From an uncultured Traorella sp. (lineage in GTDB: Bacteria > Bacillota_I > Bacilli_A > Erysipelotrichales > Erysipelotrichaceae): a stretch of DNA of 10,280 nt. A program made the translations under genes and the position numbers. The stretch is from contig CAMEIZ010000059.1 of the NCBI GenBank assembly GCA_945919165.1, forward strand, positions 1 to 10,280. Reading direction: 5' to 3'. Below the pieces are notes generated by a model. That model had not been told where the DNA came from. It searched no databases and saw only the letters and a program-made list of their open reading frames with translations. Shown here one piece after another: positions 1 to 7,390 of this stretch (the first letter of the stretch is position 1; each line of letters opens with the position of its first letter).

Positions 1-2
1 CG

Positions 3-488
3 AGAGGAAGTTTTTTTGATGATGAGGCTTATCAGCTTTACCAGGCTGTTTTCGAAAGTTTTGATTCAGATGAAATTTTTAGTGCTATGAAGATGGATCG
101 TTTTACTGAACAAGACTATGAACAAGTTACAAAGATTACACTGATTGGTAATAATGATGCCAGTGTTTATTTGAATAAACTCAACGATTCATTTAATTGG
201 TTTTTTGAGTGGGATCCTCATTTTCAGATTTATAATGGAGAGATTAATCTTAAGGGTGTCTCAAAGGCCTCTGCTCTTCAATATGTTTGTCAATATTTCA
301 ATCATCCTATTGAAAATACCATTGCGATAGGTGATAGTTTAAATGACCTTGAGATGATCAAATATGCTCATATTGGAATCAGTATGAAAAACGGATCTAA
401 AACCCTACAGGAAAATGCCGATTATGTGACCGATTATGTCTATAATGATGGTTTATATAAAGCTTTTAAACATTTTCATCTTATTTAA
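3..488 (+). CDS. Cof-type HAD-superfamily phosphatase, C-terminal part (5' end outside window)
   Basis: The reading frame is open from the left edge (first whole codon at 3), so the ATG at 87 is internal and the gene starts outside the window. About 161 codons are visible of the roughly 270 usual for the Cof/IIB subfamily of HAD hydrolases. The visible part includes the end of the cap domain and the C-terminal part of the Rossmann core. The motif III lysine (VSKASAL, Lys codon 264-266) and motif IV GDSLNDLEM (from 330), which supplies the Mg2+-binding acidic residues, are both intact. The ending ENADYVTDYVYNDGLYKAF is typical of the family. Members are cytosolic phosphatases acting on sugar phosphates, flavin or pyridoxal phosphates; the substrate cannot be told from this fragment. 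The N-terminal DxD nucleophile motif is not visible. It converges on the DUF6544-like gene. Confidence 0.9.
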   Translation, partial: RGSFFDDEAYQLYQAVFESFDSDEIFSAMKMDRFTEQDYEQVTKITLIGNNDASVYLNKLNDSFNWFFEWDPHFQIYNGEINLKGVSKASALQYVCQYFNHPIENTIAIGDSLNDLEMIKYAHIGISMKNGSKTLQENADYVTDYVYNDGLYKAFKHFHLI

Positions 489-549
489 AAAGCTGCCATC
501 ATGATAACAATGAACTAAAATGCACAAAAAACTAATCTTATTAAAAACG

Positions 550-586
550 AATCCTTTGTATGAGCAATCATACAAAGGATTATTTT
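550..586. terminator. Bidirectional intrinsic terminator between convergent genes
   Basis: A perfect 13-bp inverted repeat (AATCCTTTGTATG at 550-562, its complement at 569-581) encloses a 6-nt loop. It is followed by ATTTTAT on the plus strand and by CGTTTTTAA on the minus strand. It lies 61 nt past the HAD gene stop and 34 nt past the stop of the converging DUF6544-like gene, so it can end transcription from both sides. Confidence 0.85.
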
Positions 587-615
587 ATATCTAATGAAAA
601 ACTATAAATGAGCTA

Positions 616-1500
616 TCAATCATTATCCCCATTACTATATCCATAAGTAATCTTACTGATATTTCCATCAAAGTAAGTGAAATCCTCATCGGAATAATTC
701 CAAACAGCTTGAAATTTAGTAGGATATTTAATACCATTTTCAAATACTTGATAATCACTGCAAATTGCTGACCATGGTATATACTCCATACTTCCGTTTG
801 TTCCTGTAACGGCTCTGTCATTTGTTGTAAAAGAAATCATTTCATACTGTTTGTTGAAGGTAAAGATACCGCTTGCTGTTTGTTTTTTGTAGTTAATTGT
901 GGCCTTTACTTCAAAATCACTTAATTCCTCAAAACTAATATAATCCTGTAATAGAATGCTAGGAGCAAACAAACTTTCTGCAAGAAAAGTAACAAGGCAA
1001 GCCTTATCCATATCTGCTCCTGTTTGATCAAACAATGTGATAATCTTTCCGATCACGCCTTTCATGCCGCCTTTACCGTTTTGATAGTAATCATAACCTT
1101 CAAATGGAATCCCTAACATGCTGCTGTCAATGAAAGCCAATCGGCTGGGTTTTTTAACAAAATTATACTGAATATAATCGATAATTAATGCAGGACCATT
1201 TCTTCCCTGTAAGAAATCAACGTCATGATATTCCATTTTAAGATATGACATTTTAGATGTTCCAATATAGCCGCAATTTGCCACATATTTTTGAATAGCA
1301 ACAGGCAGATCAGAAAAGTCCTCTTCTTTAAAAACCTCATGATCAACCGACAGCTGATTATCTGTCATAAGCAAAGATATATCATTTTGAAATTGTTTTC
1401 TTGCAGGTGAATAAGAAATATTCAACCATATCATCAATGTTCCAATAAGAACAATAAAACCACATATTGCAATATACATTTTCCTTTTCCTCACTTTCAT
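616..1500 (-). CDS. Membrane-anchored DUF6544/DUF6920-like protein of unknown function
   Basis: A 294-aa protein. A basic N-terminus (MKVRKRK) is followed by one hydrophobic segment (about residues 9-28), giving a signal anchor with the rest probably outside the membrane. The soluble part resembles what I recall of the DUF6544/DUF6920 family: LPVAIQKYVANCGYIG (65-80), FLAESLFAPSILL (172-184), an NDR near 227-229, then a late P-x-x-x-x-x-x-W and a final I-x-Y strand. No catalytic motif is recognisable and the biochemical role is unknown. The ATG at 1500 lies 2 nt after the stop of the MarR gene, with AAGGAG 11 nt upstream inside the end of that gene, so the two are co-transcribed and probably co-regulated. 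The family assignment comes from pattern memory, so the exact DUF number is less certain than the architecture. Confidence 0.75.
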   Translation of the reverse strand: MKVRKRKMYIAICGFIVLIGTLMIWLNISYSPARKQFQNDISLLMTDNQLSVDHEVFKEEDFSDLPVAIQKYVANCGYIGTSKMSYLKMEYHDVDFLQGRNGPALIIDYIQYNFVKKPSRLAFIDSSMLGIPFEGYDYYQNGKGGMKGVIGKIITLFDQTGADMDKACLVTFLAESLFAPSILLQDYISFEELSDFEVKATINYKKQTASGIFTFNKQYEMISFTTNDRAVTGTNGSMEYIPWSAICSDYQVFENGIKYPTKFQAVWNYSDEDFTYFDGNISKITYGYSNGDND

Positions 1501-1502
1501 TA

Positions 1503-1985
1503 TTACTCTGACTCCTTTGCATATTTTTCTACCCTCTCCATACCCGCATATAGTTTTGAGTAAAAATGGAAAAGCTGTTCAATTTCGTCCTCACTGAAAT
1601 CAGCAAATAACAATTTCAAAGATTGTGAATGTCTCTTGCTTAATTCGTTTGAATATTCCTTTACTTTATCGGTTAATTCAATATGCACAGAATTATTACG
1701 ACCTAATAACAATCGGACAAATCCTTTTTTTTCAAGAGCTAATGCCAGCTTTTTGACATTTTGCCTAGAACACCCCATAAGATTTCCAACGTTAGTTAGT
1801 GTTCGCGGCTCAGGGCAGCATGCTGTCATAGTCAGTAATAGCCATTGTTTCATAGATATCTGCGTTTGAAGTTTTTCACCTGCTGTCTGCATACGATTTT
1901 GTAAAACAAAAATACTCGCAAATATAGCTTGTTCCATGTGTTGTGTATCACAATGATATGTTTCAAATAGTTCATTCATTTTCAT
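1503..1985 (-). CDS. MarR-family winged-helix transcriptional regulator
   Basis: A 160-aa protein from the ATG at 1985, which follows a GGAGGGG ribosome binding site. The frame is open upstream to a TTG at 2057, but that TTG is part of the -35 box of the gene's own promoter, so the longer 184-aa reading would not be on the transcript. Dimerisation helices lie at both ends. The winged helix-turn-helix spans about 45-105: recognition region TNVGNLMGCSRQNVKKLALALEKKG begins near residue 64, with the wing GRNNSVHIEL at 95-104. Cysteines at 12, 56, 57 and 72 could matter for redox sensing, but nothing proves it. MarR proteins usually repress their own operon and are released by small ligands or oxidation. 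Here the target is likely this gene plus the downstream DUF6544-like gene. The MATE gene upstream is a possible second target, though it has a separate promoter and a terminator between. Confidence 0.88.
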   Translation of the reverse strand: MKMNELFETYHCDTQHMEQAIFASIFVLQNRMQTAGEKLQTQISMKQWLLLTMTACCPEPRTLTNVGNLMGCSRQNVKKLALALEKKGFVRLLLGRNNSVHIELTDKVKEYSNELSKRHSQSLKLLFADFSEDEIEQLFHFYSKLYAGMERVEKYAKESE

Positions 1986-2007
1986 TTGCACCCCTCCGTT
2001 TTCATGC

Positions 2008-2047
2008 AGTAACTTGTTTCCACTTATCATTTTAGTCACTTGTTTCC
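2008..2047. repeat. Two 14-bp direct repeats in the marR promoter (candidate operator)
   Basis: GGAAACAAGTGACT (2034-2047) and GGAAACAAGTTACT (2008-2021), written on the minus strand, match at 13 of 14 positions and start 26 bp apart. One copy fills most of the -35/-10 spacer and the other covers the expected transcription start. That is the classic placement for a repressor site, so autoregulation by the MarR protein is likely. A related AAGTGACTA occurs beside the upstream terminator (about 2121-2129). Confidence 0.6.
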
Positions 2048-2057
2048 TTGCTGTCAA
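2029..2057 (-). promoter_or_regulatory. Sigma-A promoter of the marR-DUF6544 unit
   Basis: Read on the minus strand: perfect -35 TTGACA (2052-2057), 17-nt spacer, -10 TAAAAT (2029-2034). Transcription should begin near 2022, leaving a leader of about 37 nt with GGAGGGG before the ATG at 1985. This promoter fixes the gene start, since the upstream TTG codon coincides with the -35 box. Confidence 0.8.
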
Positions 2058-2100
2058 TAAAAAAGGTAATTAGAACCAAATTTATATTTTAGCTTAATGC

Positions 2101-2130
2101 AAAAAATGACTAGTAGTCACTAGTCACTTT
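2101..2130 (-). terminator. Intrinsic terminator of the MATE gene
   Basis: On the minus strand an 8-bp perfect stem (TGACTAGT/ACTAGTCA, 2107-2126) with loop GACT is followed directly by six T residues (2106-2101). Upstream AAAG can pair with the T run to lengthen the stem. It begins 14 nt after the MATE stop and separates MATE from the marR promoter. The stem is AT-rich, so read-through is possible. Confidence 0.7.
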
Positions 2131-2139
2131 CTTTTTGTA

Positions 2140-3510
2140 TTAAGCCTTCTCTTTTATTTTCTTTAATTTTGGTTTTACTTCATGAATGATGAACAAAAAT
2201 GTTATGATATGTGCTAGCACTGTCACAAGCCAACTGATTGGATAAGAGATATAAATGGAATCAATTGTTTTCTGTGTCTGAAATACTGTTGCCAACCAAA
2301 CTACTCGTAATCCGCAGGCACCCACTAACGATACTATCATAGGAAAAAATGAGTATCCCAGTCCTCGTAAAGATCCTACCATGACATCCATCATACCACA
2401 CAAAAAATATGTCTTACAGATATAGGCCATACGTGTAATTCCCGCTTGAATCACATCAGCATCCTTTGAATAAATAGATATCAAGATATCACCAAAATAC
2501 CAGGCACTCATACCCAAAATAATACCAGTTAAAATAACGCAGACCTGACACAATAATAAAGTTTTTAAGATTCGTTTCCAGCTTCCTGCTCCATAGTTTT
2601 GACTTGTAAAAGTCAAACAAGTCTGATAAAAGGCATTCATGGAAACATAAACAAAGCCTTCAATATTTGCTGCTGCTCCATTTCCCGCCATCACAATTGA
2701 TCCAAATGAGTTGATTGAAGCTTGTATCATCACATTTGAAATAGAGAAAATACTGCCCTGAATCCCAGCAGGAAGTCCTATTTTCAAAATATCTTTGAAT
2801 TTATCTCCATAAAAAGCAATTTCTCTTGGTATCAGCTTCATTCCTTCTTTTTCATTCATCAAGCATATAAAAATCAATACAGCTGAAATGATTTGACTGA
2901 CAACAGTAGCAATGGCAACCCCTGCAACATTCATATGAAAAACAATCACTAAAATCAAATTTAAGACTACATTCACAATACCTGAAAGGATCAAATAATA
3001 TAAAGGACGTTTTGTATCGCCTTTCGCTCTTAGAATTGAAGCTCCATAATTATAAATCAATGAAGCTGTGATACCCAAAAAATAGATTCTCAGATATGTA
3101 GCCGCTAAATCAATTACATCATTGGGAGTTGCCATCCATTCCAGTAACTGTTTAGAAGCAAAAACACCAAAGATTGTTAATAAAAGTCCTCCAACAATAC
3201 TGATCATCATGGCTGTATGTACAGTCTTATATAGTTCATGCTGTTCATTTGCGCCAATATGACGTGCTGCGACTACATTTGTACCGATTGACAATCCAAT
3301 AAAAATATTGACAATTAAATTAATCAGAGAACTGGTTGAACTAACTGCTGCCAATGATTGACTGCCTGCATATTGTCCTACCACAACAATATCAGCAGCA
3401 TTAAATAACAGCTGTATCAATGAGCTTGCCATTAACGGCAATGAGAATAACAAAATTTTTGGAAGCAGAGGTCCTTCAACCATAATAATGCGATATCGAT
3501 CTTTTGACAT
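2140..3510 (-). CDS. MATE-family multidrug/cation exporter
   Basis: A 456-aa integral membrane protein, the usual MATE length, with about twelve hydrophobic segments in two similar halves. Family features are LIQLLFNAADIVVVGQYAG near 31-49 (Asp40 in the first-helix region), AARHIGANE near 81-89, and the loop ILRAKGDTKRPL (159-170) followed by SGIVNVVLNLILV, with an equivalent in the second half. MATE proteins export cationic drugs, dyes or metabolites using a Na+ or H+ gradient; the substrate is unknown here. The sequence looks like the widespread Bacillota MATE branch rather than a NorM drug pump with a known substrate. The ATG at 3510 has GGAGGT 5 nt upstream. It has its own promoter and terminator, so it is a single-gene unit. 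The adjacent MarR gene is transcribed separately, but nearby MarR proteins often control exporters. Confidence 0.93.
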   Translation of the reverse strand: MSKDRYRIIMVEGPLLPKILLFSLPLMASSLIQLLFNAADIVVVGQYAGSQSLAAVSSTSSLINLIVNIFIGLSIGTNVVAARHIGANEQHELYKTVHTAMMISIVGGLLLTIFGVFASKQLLEWMATPNDVIDLAATYLRIYFLGITASLIYNYGASILRAKGDTKRPLYYLILSGIVNVVLNLILVIVFHMNVAGVAIATVVSQIISAVLIFICLMNEKEGMKLIPREIAFYGDKFKDILKIGLPAGIQGSIFSISNVMIQASINSFGSIVMAGNGAAANIEGFVYVSMNAFYQTCLTFTSQNYGAGSWKRILKTLLLCQVCVILTGIILGMSAWYFGDILISIYSKDADVIQAGITRMAYICKTYFLCGMMDVMVGSLRGLGYSFFPMIVSLVGACGLRVVWLATVFQTQKTIDSIYISYPISWLVTVLAHIITFLFIIHEVKPKLKKIKEKA

Positions 3511-3536
3511 ATTTTACCTCCAATTTACAAAAAAGT

Positions 3537-3564
3537 ATTTTAACACGAAAATATGAGAAATCAA
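3537..3564 (-). promoter_or_regulatory. Probable promoter of the MATE gene
   Basis: Minus strand TTGATT (3559-3564), 16-nt spacer, TAAAAT (3537-3542). Transcription would begin near 3530, giving a leader of about 20 nt that contains the GGAGGT site. The -35 box is only a partial match. Confidence 0.5.
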
Positions 3565-3627
3565 GCTTCAATCATTTACTTCACAGATATCAAAAACAAA
3601 GAAAGTTAAAGTATACAAAATTGATAT

Positions 3628-3666
3628 AAAACACTCCTCCGTATGGTTACTTCCACATGGAGGAGT
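3628..3666 (-). terminator. Intrinsic terminator of the six-gene ktr operon
   Basis: An 8-bp perfect GC-rich arm pair (ACTCCTCC at 3633-3640, GGAGGAGT at 3659-3666) continues inward past one mismatch through five more pairs (one G-U) to a 6-nt loop. On the minus strand it is followed by GTTTTATAT. It starts 21 nt after the stop of the DUF853/HerA-like gene and marks the end of the operon. The remaining bases up to the MATE start hold only the MATE promoter. Confidence 0.85.
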
Positions 3667-3686
3667 CATTGTTTTCCTTTTTTTTA

Positions 3687-5270
3687 TTACTTTCTGGTAC
3701 CAAATAAACCGCGAGTAACAGATTTTCCACCTTCTCTTAATAAGGTGCTTAATGCATTTGTCGCAGCTCGTTCGATCATTTTCTGGGTACTTGTTGTTTT
3801 TCCACCCGTTAATGTTTTCGCAACATTTGTGCTTAGTGTTCTTGATACAGATGAAGTTGCAGAATTTAATGCCTTTTCGATTGTACTCTTGGTTGGTCTT
3901 CCAGCACTTCTTTTTGCCGTTGTTGTTTCTTTTTCTTTTGCTTTTTCTTTTATCTTAGCCTTTGGTGTTTCAACTACTTCTTCATCATCATTTTGTTGAG
4001 CTGCTAAAACTTCATAGGCTGATTCAGGATCAACGGCATCACGATATTTTAATTCAAATTCACTGGAAACAATTGCTTTCTTGATCAGTGATTCATCTGC
4101 TGCTCCCATTTTGCTTTGTGGAGGAAGAATTTTAGCACGCTGTACAATTTGTGGTGCTCCATCCTCATCTAAACAGCTGATTAATGCTTCACCCACCTTT
4201 AATTCAGTGATAGCTTCATCACTCTTAAATGCAGGGTTAGGTCTGAAGGACTGAGCTGCAGCCTTGACAGCTTTCGTTTCTGATGGTGTATAGGCACGAA
4301 GAGCATGTTGAACACGATTTGAAAGCTGTGCCAATACTTCATCCGGAATATCTGAAGGACTCTGTGAAATGAAATAAATACCTACCCCTTTAGAACGTAT
4401 TAATTTCACAATTTGAGTAACCTTGTTGACTAATGCACTTGGAGCACCTTTGAAAAGAAGATGAGCTTCATCAAAGAAGAAAATCATTCTTGGTACATCT
4501 AAATCTCCTACTTCAGGAAGACGTTCATATAATTCACTTAACATCCATAAAAGGAATGTAGAATAAAGTACTGGGCTTTGAATCAAACGTTTGCAATTAA
4601 GAATGTTGATCATTCCTCTTCCTTTTGCATCCGTTTTAATCCAGTCAAAAATATCAAGAGCCGGAATACCAAAGAACTGGTTTGCTCCTTCATCTTCAAG
4701 TTTTAACAAAGCTCTTTGAATTGCTCCAATACTGGCCGTAGTAACATTTCCGTATTTGGTTTTATATTCGTCTTTATGTTCACCAACATATTCCAGCATA
4801 CTTCTTAAATCCATTAAATCAATCAGCATCAATCCCATTTCATCCGCAATACGGAAAACAATTGATAAAACACCTGACTGAGCATCACTTAATTCAAGCA
4901 AACGGCTTAATAAGATTGGGCCCATATCTGATATGCTGACGCGTACAGGATGTCCCTGTTCTCCAAAAATATCCCAAAAGTGAGCTGGATAGCATTGATA
5001 AGAGAAGTCATTTAATTCCATACTCTGGACTCTTTCAGTGACATTCTCATTTTCTTCTCCCATTTGAATAACACCGCTCAAATCTCCCTTAACATCAGAA
5101 AAGAAAACCGGTACCCCCATTGATGAAAAGCCTTCTGCCATCACTTTCAGCGTAACAGTTTTACCGCTTCCAGTTGTGCCGGCAATTAAGCCGTGGCGAT
5201 TTGCCATATCACCTCTTAAATAAATTTCATGATCGTTTTTCGCAAGCAAAATCTGGTTATCTTTCAACAT
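3687..5270 (-). CDS. DUF853 / HerA-like P-loop ATPase (YjgR family)
   Basis: A 527-aa protein. The N-terminal region carries Walker A GTTGSGKT (31-38), FSDVKGDLSG (58-66 region), Walker B FFFDEAH (264-270), the sensor-like ISQSP (301-305) and an arginine-containing NRVQHALRAYTP segment (318-329). This is the arrangement of the HerA/FtsK superfamily branch that includes E. coli YjgR (DUF853). HerA relatives are hexameric DNA pumps; the function of the YjgR branch is not established. From about 425 the protein turns charged and low-complexity (KAKIKEKAKEKE 437-448, an AT-hook-like SAGRPTK 455-461), then an Ala/Ser/Thr-rich helix region ending RGLFGTRK. The ATG at 5270 is 3 nt past the helicase stop, and its AGGAGG site is made of the last codons of that gene, suggesting translational coupling. 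No NurA nuclease gene is adjacent, unlike archaeal HerA loci. Confidence 0.88.
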   Translation of the reverse strand: MLKDNQILLAKNDHEIYLRGDMANRHGLIAGTTGSGKTVTLKVMAEGFSSMGVPVFFSDVKGDLSGVIQMGEENENVTERVQSMELNDFSYQCYPAHFWDIFGEQGHPVRVSISDMGPILLSRLLELSDAQSGVLSIVFRIADEMGLMLIDLMDLRSMLEYVGEHKDEYKTKYGNVTTASIGAIQRALLKLEDEGANQFFGIPALDIFDWIKTDAKGRGMINILNCKRLIQSPVLYSTFLLWMLSELYERLPEVGDLDVPRMIFFFDEAHLLFKGAPSALVNKVTQIVKLIRSKGVGIYFISQSPSDIPDEVLAQLSNRVQHALRAYTPSETKAVKAAAQSFRPNPAFKSDEAITELKVGEALISCLDEDGAPQIVQRAKILPPQSKMGAADESLIKKAIVSSEFELKYRDAVDPESAYEVLAAQQNDDEEVVETPKAKIKEKAKEKETTTAKRSAGRPTKSTIEKALNSATSSVSRTLSTNVAKTLTGGKTTSTQKMIERAATNALSTLLREGGKSVTRGLFGTRK

Positions 5271-5273
5271 ATT

Positions 5274-6683
5274 TTATCCTCCTATTTCTTTAGCGATTTC
5301 TACGCTTACTTCCTTATTTTTAATTCTCTTTAGGCTTTCTAACACCATATTCCCTTTATTGTTTAATATTTCAACATAGCTTTGCACCTCAAGCACTTCA
5401 ATGATACCGATATCTTCCGCTTGAATTCTTTTGTCTTGAAGAATTGCACCAACTATATCTTTAGCACGTATTTTTTTGTTTTTACCGGCTTTTATATAAA
5501 GCTTCATCTTTTCTGAATGAATCACTTCATCTTTCAGTTCAATTTTGTTTGCCTGTGTCAGAATCTTGGGCATTTCTGCAGGCTGAACCGACACTTCGCA
5601 AAATGACGTCTCCAGATCTTCTTCAATTCTCTTGATATACTTCATTTGAGTATCCAATACAAGTGTATAGCTTTCACCCTTTTTCTTTACTCTTCCGCTT
5701 CTTCCGATGCGGTGAATTAAATCCTGAGTAGTTGTAGGTGGATCATAATTGTAAACATGTGTCACTTTTTCAATATCGATACCTCTGGAAGCAACATCAC
5801 TGGCAATCAGAAAACGAAACATTCCTTTTTTAAAATCCTGCATATTTTCAAGTCTTTCTGATTGAGACAATCCACCATGAATCATACAGCAGGAATAGCC
5901 TTTCTCATAAAACTCATCAAATACCTGATCGACATTTTCTCTAAAATTACAGAAGATAATTGCCTGTTCCGGAATATGTTTGTGAATTAAATTGAATAAG
6001 GTTTCCATTTTGTTTTCTTTTGTAACTTTAACATAATTTAATGAAATATGAGTATTGTATTCAGTTGTTTCTTTCAATCGGATAAAGATGGGATCTTGTA
6101 AATAATTTGAAATCACCTGTTTGATTTCATCATTATAAGTGGCGCTGAACACAGCTTTTTGACAGGGCGGCAAAGCCTTGAATATCTGAATTAAATCATC
6201 AATAAAGCCTAAATTAAAGCATTCATCTGCTTCATCAATAATACAGGTATGAATTGTGGAAAGATCAAGTGTATTCCTTTCAATATGATCCAATATACGT
6301 CCAATTGTACCACTGACCACATGGACTTTTTGTTTAAGTGATAGAATCTGTCTTTTGATTGGCTGCTGTCCAATCAGCGAAATAGCATTAATTCTTGCAT
6401 ATGAACCAATGGTTTTAAATTCGTGCTCCACTTGTTTTGCCAATTCTCTTGTAGGTGTTATGACTAAAACTTGTGGAGTATTGATCATCCAATCAATCTT
6501 TTCAATAGATGGAATTGCATAACTGGCTGTCTTTCCAGTTCCTGTTTTTGATTGAACAATACAATCCTTTCCTTTTATTAATTCAGGTATAACTTTTTCT
6601 TGAATGGGAAGAACTTCTTCATAGTCTAATTTATCCAAAGCCTTTAAAAGCTCTTTGCTTAACTTCATTTCATCGAATTTCAT
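5274..6683 (-). CDS. dbpA: DEAD-box RNA helicase of the DbpA/YxiN type
   Basis: A 469-aa cytosolic ATP-dependent RNA helicase. Motifs in order: Q motif LPIQ (Gln28), motif I SKTGTGKT (45-52), Ia PTRELA (77-82), Ib TIGR (126-129), II DEAD (150-153), III SAT (180-182), helicase C domain with IASDVASRGID (293-303) and VI HRIGRSGR (324-331). Residues 392-464 (MKLYIKAGKNKKIRAKDIVG onward, with YVEIL) form the DbpA RNA-binding domain, which in E. coli DbpA and B. subtilis YxiN recognises hairpin 92 of 23S rRNA and directs the enzyme to large-subunit assembly. Motif Ib reads TIGR where most DEAD-box proteins have TPGR. The ATG overlaps the kdpE stop by 4 nt with GGAG upstream, and the next gene follows after 3 nt. 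The role in ribosome assembly is inferred from family; the C-terminal domain makes it likely. Confidence 0.92.
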   Translation of the reverse strand: MKFDEMKLSKELLKALDKLDYEEVLPIQEKVIPELIKGKDCIVQSKTGTGKTASYAIPSIEKIDWMINTPQVLVITPTRELAKQVEHEFKTIGSYARINAISLIGQQPIKRQILSLKQKVHVVSGTIGRILDHIERNTLDLSTIHTCIIDEADECFNLGFIDDLIQIFKALPPCQKAVFSATYNDEIKQVISNYLQDPIFIRLKETTEYNTHISLNYVKVTKENKMETLFNLIHKHIPEQAIIFCNFRENVDQVFDEFYEKGYSCCMIHGGLSQSERLENMQDFKKGMFRFLIASDVASRGIDIEKVTHVYNYDPPTTTQDLIHRIGRSGRVKKKGESYTLVLDTQMKYIKRIEEDLETSFCEVSVQPAEMPKILTQANKIELKDEVIHSEKMKLYIKAGKNKKIRAKDIVGAILQDKRIQAEDIGIIEVLEVQSYVEILNNKGNMVLESLKRIKNKEVSVEIAKEIGG

Positions 6684-7390
6684 TTCTCTTCTCCTTCTTG
6701 TTCCACCTTCAACATTCGATATCCAACGCCTACATGCGTCTGAATATATTTTGGAGATGACGGATCACATTCGATCTTTTTTCTAAGTGTAGCCATAAAA
6801 ACTCTTAAGCTGGCAACATCTTCCCATCCATTTCCCCATATTTCATGGGTGATATAAGTATGCGTTAATACCTTTCCGACATGATGGGATAAAAGACATA
6901 ACAATTTATATTCAATGGGTGTCAGATGAAGTTCCTGCTGATGGAGATAAACACATCCCAAAGCATAATCAATTTTTAGAGCTCCATTGATAAATACACT
7001 TGACTGTTGAAGAGTGGATTGATTCATTCTTCGTAATACCACTCTTAATCGAGCCAGCAGTTCATCTACTGAAAATGGTTTTGTCACATAATCATCAGCG
7101 CCATTATCAAGAGCTTTAATTTTATCGCTGTCTTCACTTCTGGAACTGACTACAATAATGGGCATATTTGACCAGGTGCGAATCTTTTTGATAATTTCAT
7201 TACCATCTATATCCGGCAATCCAAGATCTAAAAACATAGCATCAGGATTATGCGACAAAGCTTCAAGAATAGCTTCTTTTCCATTTTTTGCGCTCAGATA
7301 TTTATACTGGTGTGTTTCAAGTGTTGTGGTAATTAATGAGCGGACAGCTTTATCATCTTCCACAACCAGAATTGTTGGTTTCAAATTCAT
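6680..7390 (-). CDS. kdpE: KdpE-like OmpR/PhoB-family response regulator
   Basis: A 236-aa two-component regulator. The receiver domain (about 1-122) has the acidic pocket E11-D12-D13, phospho-acceptor Asp55 in FLDLGLPD, Ser82/83 and Lys104 in VTKPF. The DNA-binding winged helix (about 132-228) has HLTPIEYKLL, GKVLTH, LRVFMATLRKKIE and a closing GVGYRM. The SxRSEDSDKIKALDNGADDY and IWG/LRV segments resemble E. coli KdpE more than other OmpR-type regulators. KdpE usually activates kdpFABC under potassium limitation after phosphorylation by KdpD. Here neither kdpFABC nor kdpD is in the window and the gene sits behind ktrB-ktrA, so control of Ktr uptake is the likely job. The start follows GGAGGT by 8 nt and overlaps the preceding 62-codon ORF by 4 nt (ATGA); its own stop overlaps the helicase start the same way. 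Confidence 0.9.
   Translation of the reverse strand: MNLKPTILVVEDDKAVRSLITTTLETHQYKYLSAKNGKEAILEALSHNPDAMFLDLGLPDIDGNEIIKKIRTWSNMPIIVVSSRSEDSDKIKALDNGADDYVTKPFSVDELLARLRVVLRRMNQSTLQQSSVFINGALKIDYALGCVYLHQQELHLTPIEYKLLCLLSHHVGKVLTHTYITHEIWGNGWEDVASLRVFMATLRKKIECDPSSPKYIQTHVGVGYRMLKVEQEGEEK

Noticed and set aside
591..821. Minus-strand 76-codon frame overlapping the 3' end of the DUF6544-like gene.
   Set aside because: It lies in a different frame inside a gene with better family support and has no ribosome binding site.
1986..2057. In-frame 24-codon N-terminal extension of the MarR gene starting at TTG 2057.
   Set aside because: The TTG is part of the TTGACA -35 box and the transcript should start near 2022, so the extension would not be transcribed. 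A strong GGAGGGG site precedes the ATG at 1985.
3643..3999. Plus-strand open frame opposite the DUF853 gene tail, with hydrophobic Phe/Val/Leu-rich translation.
   Set aside because: It is the antisense of a Lys/Glu/Ala/Ser-rich coding region, which automatically yields hydrophobic residues. It has no ribosome binding site and lies over the operon terminator.
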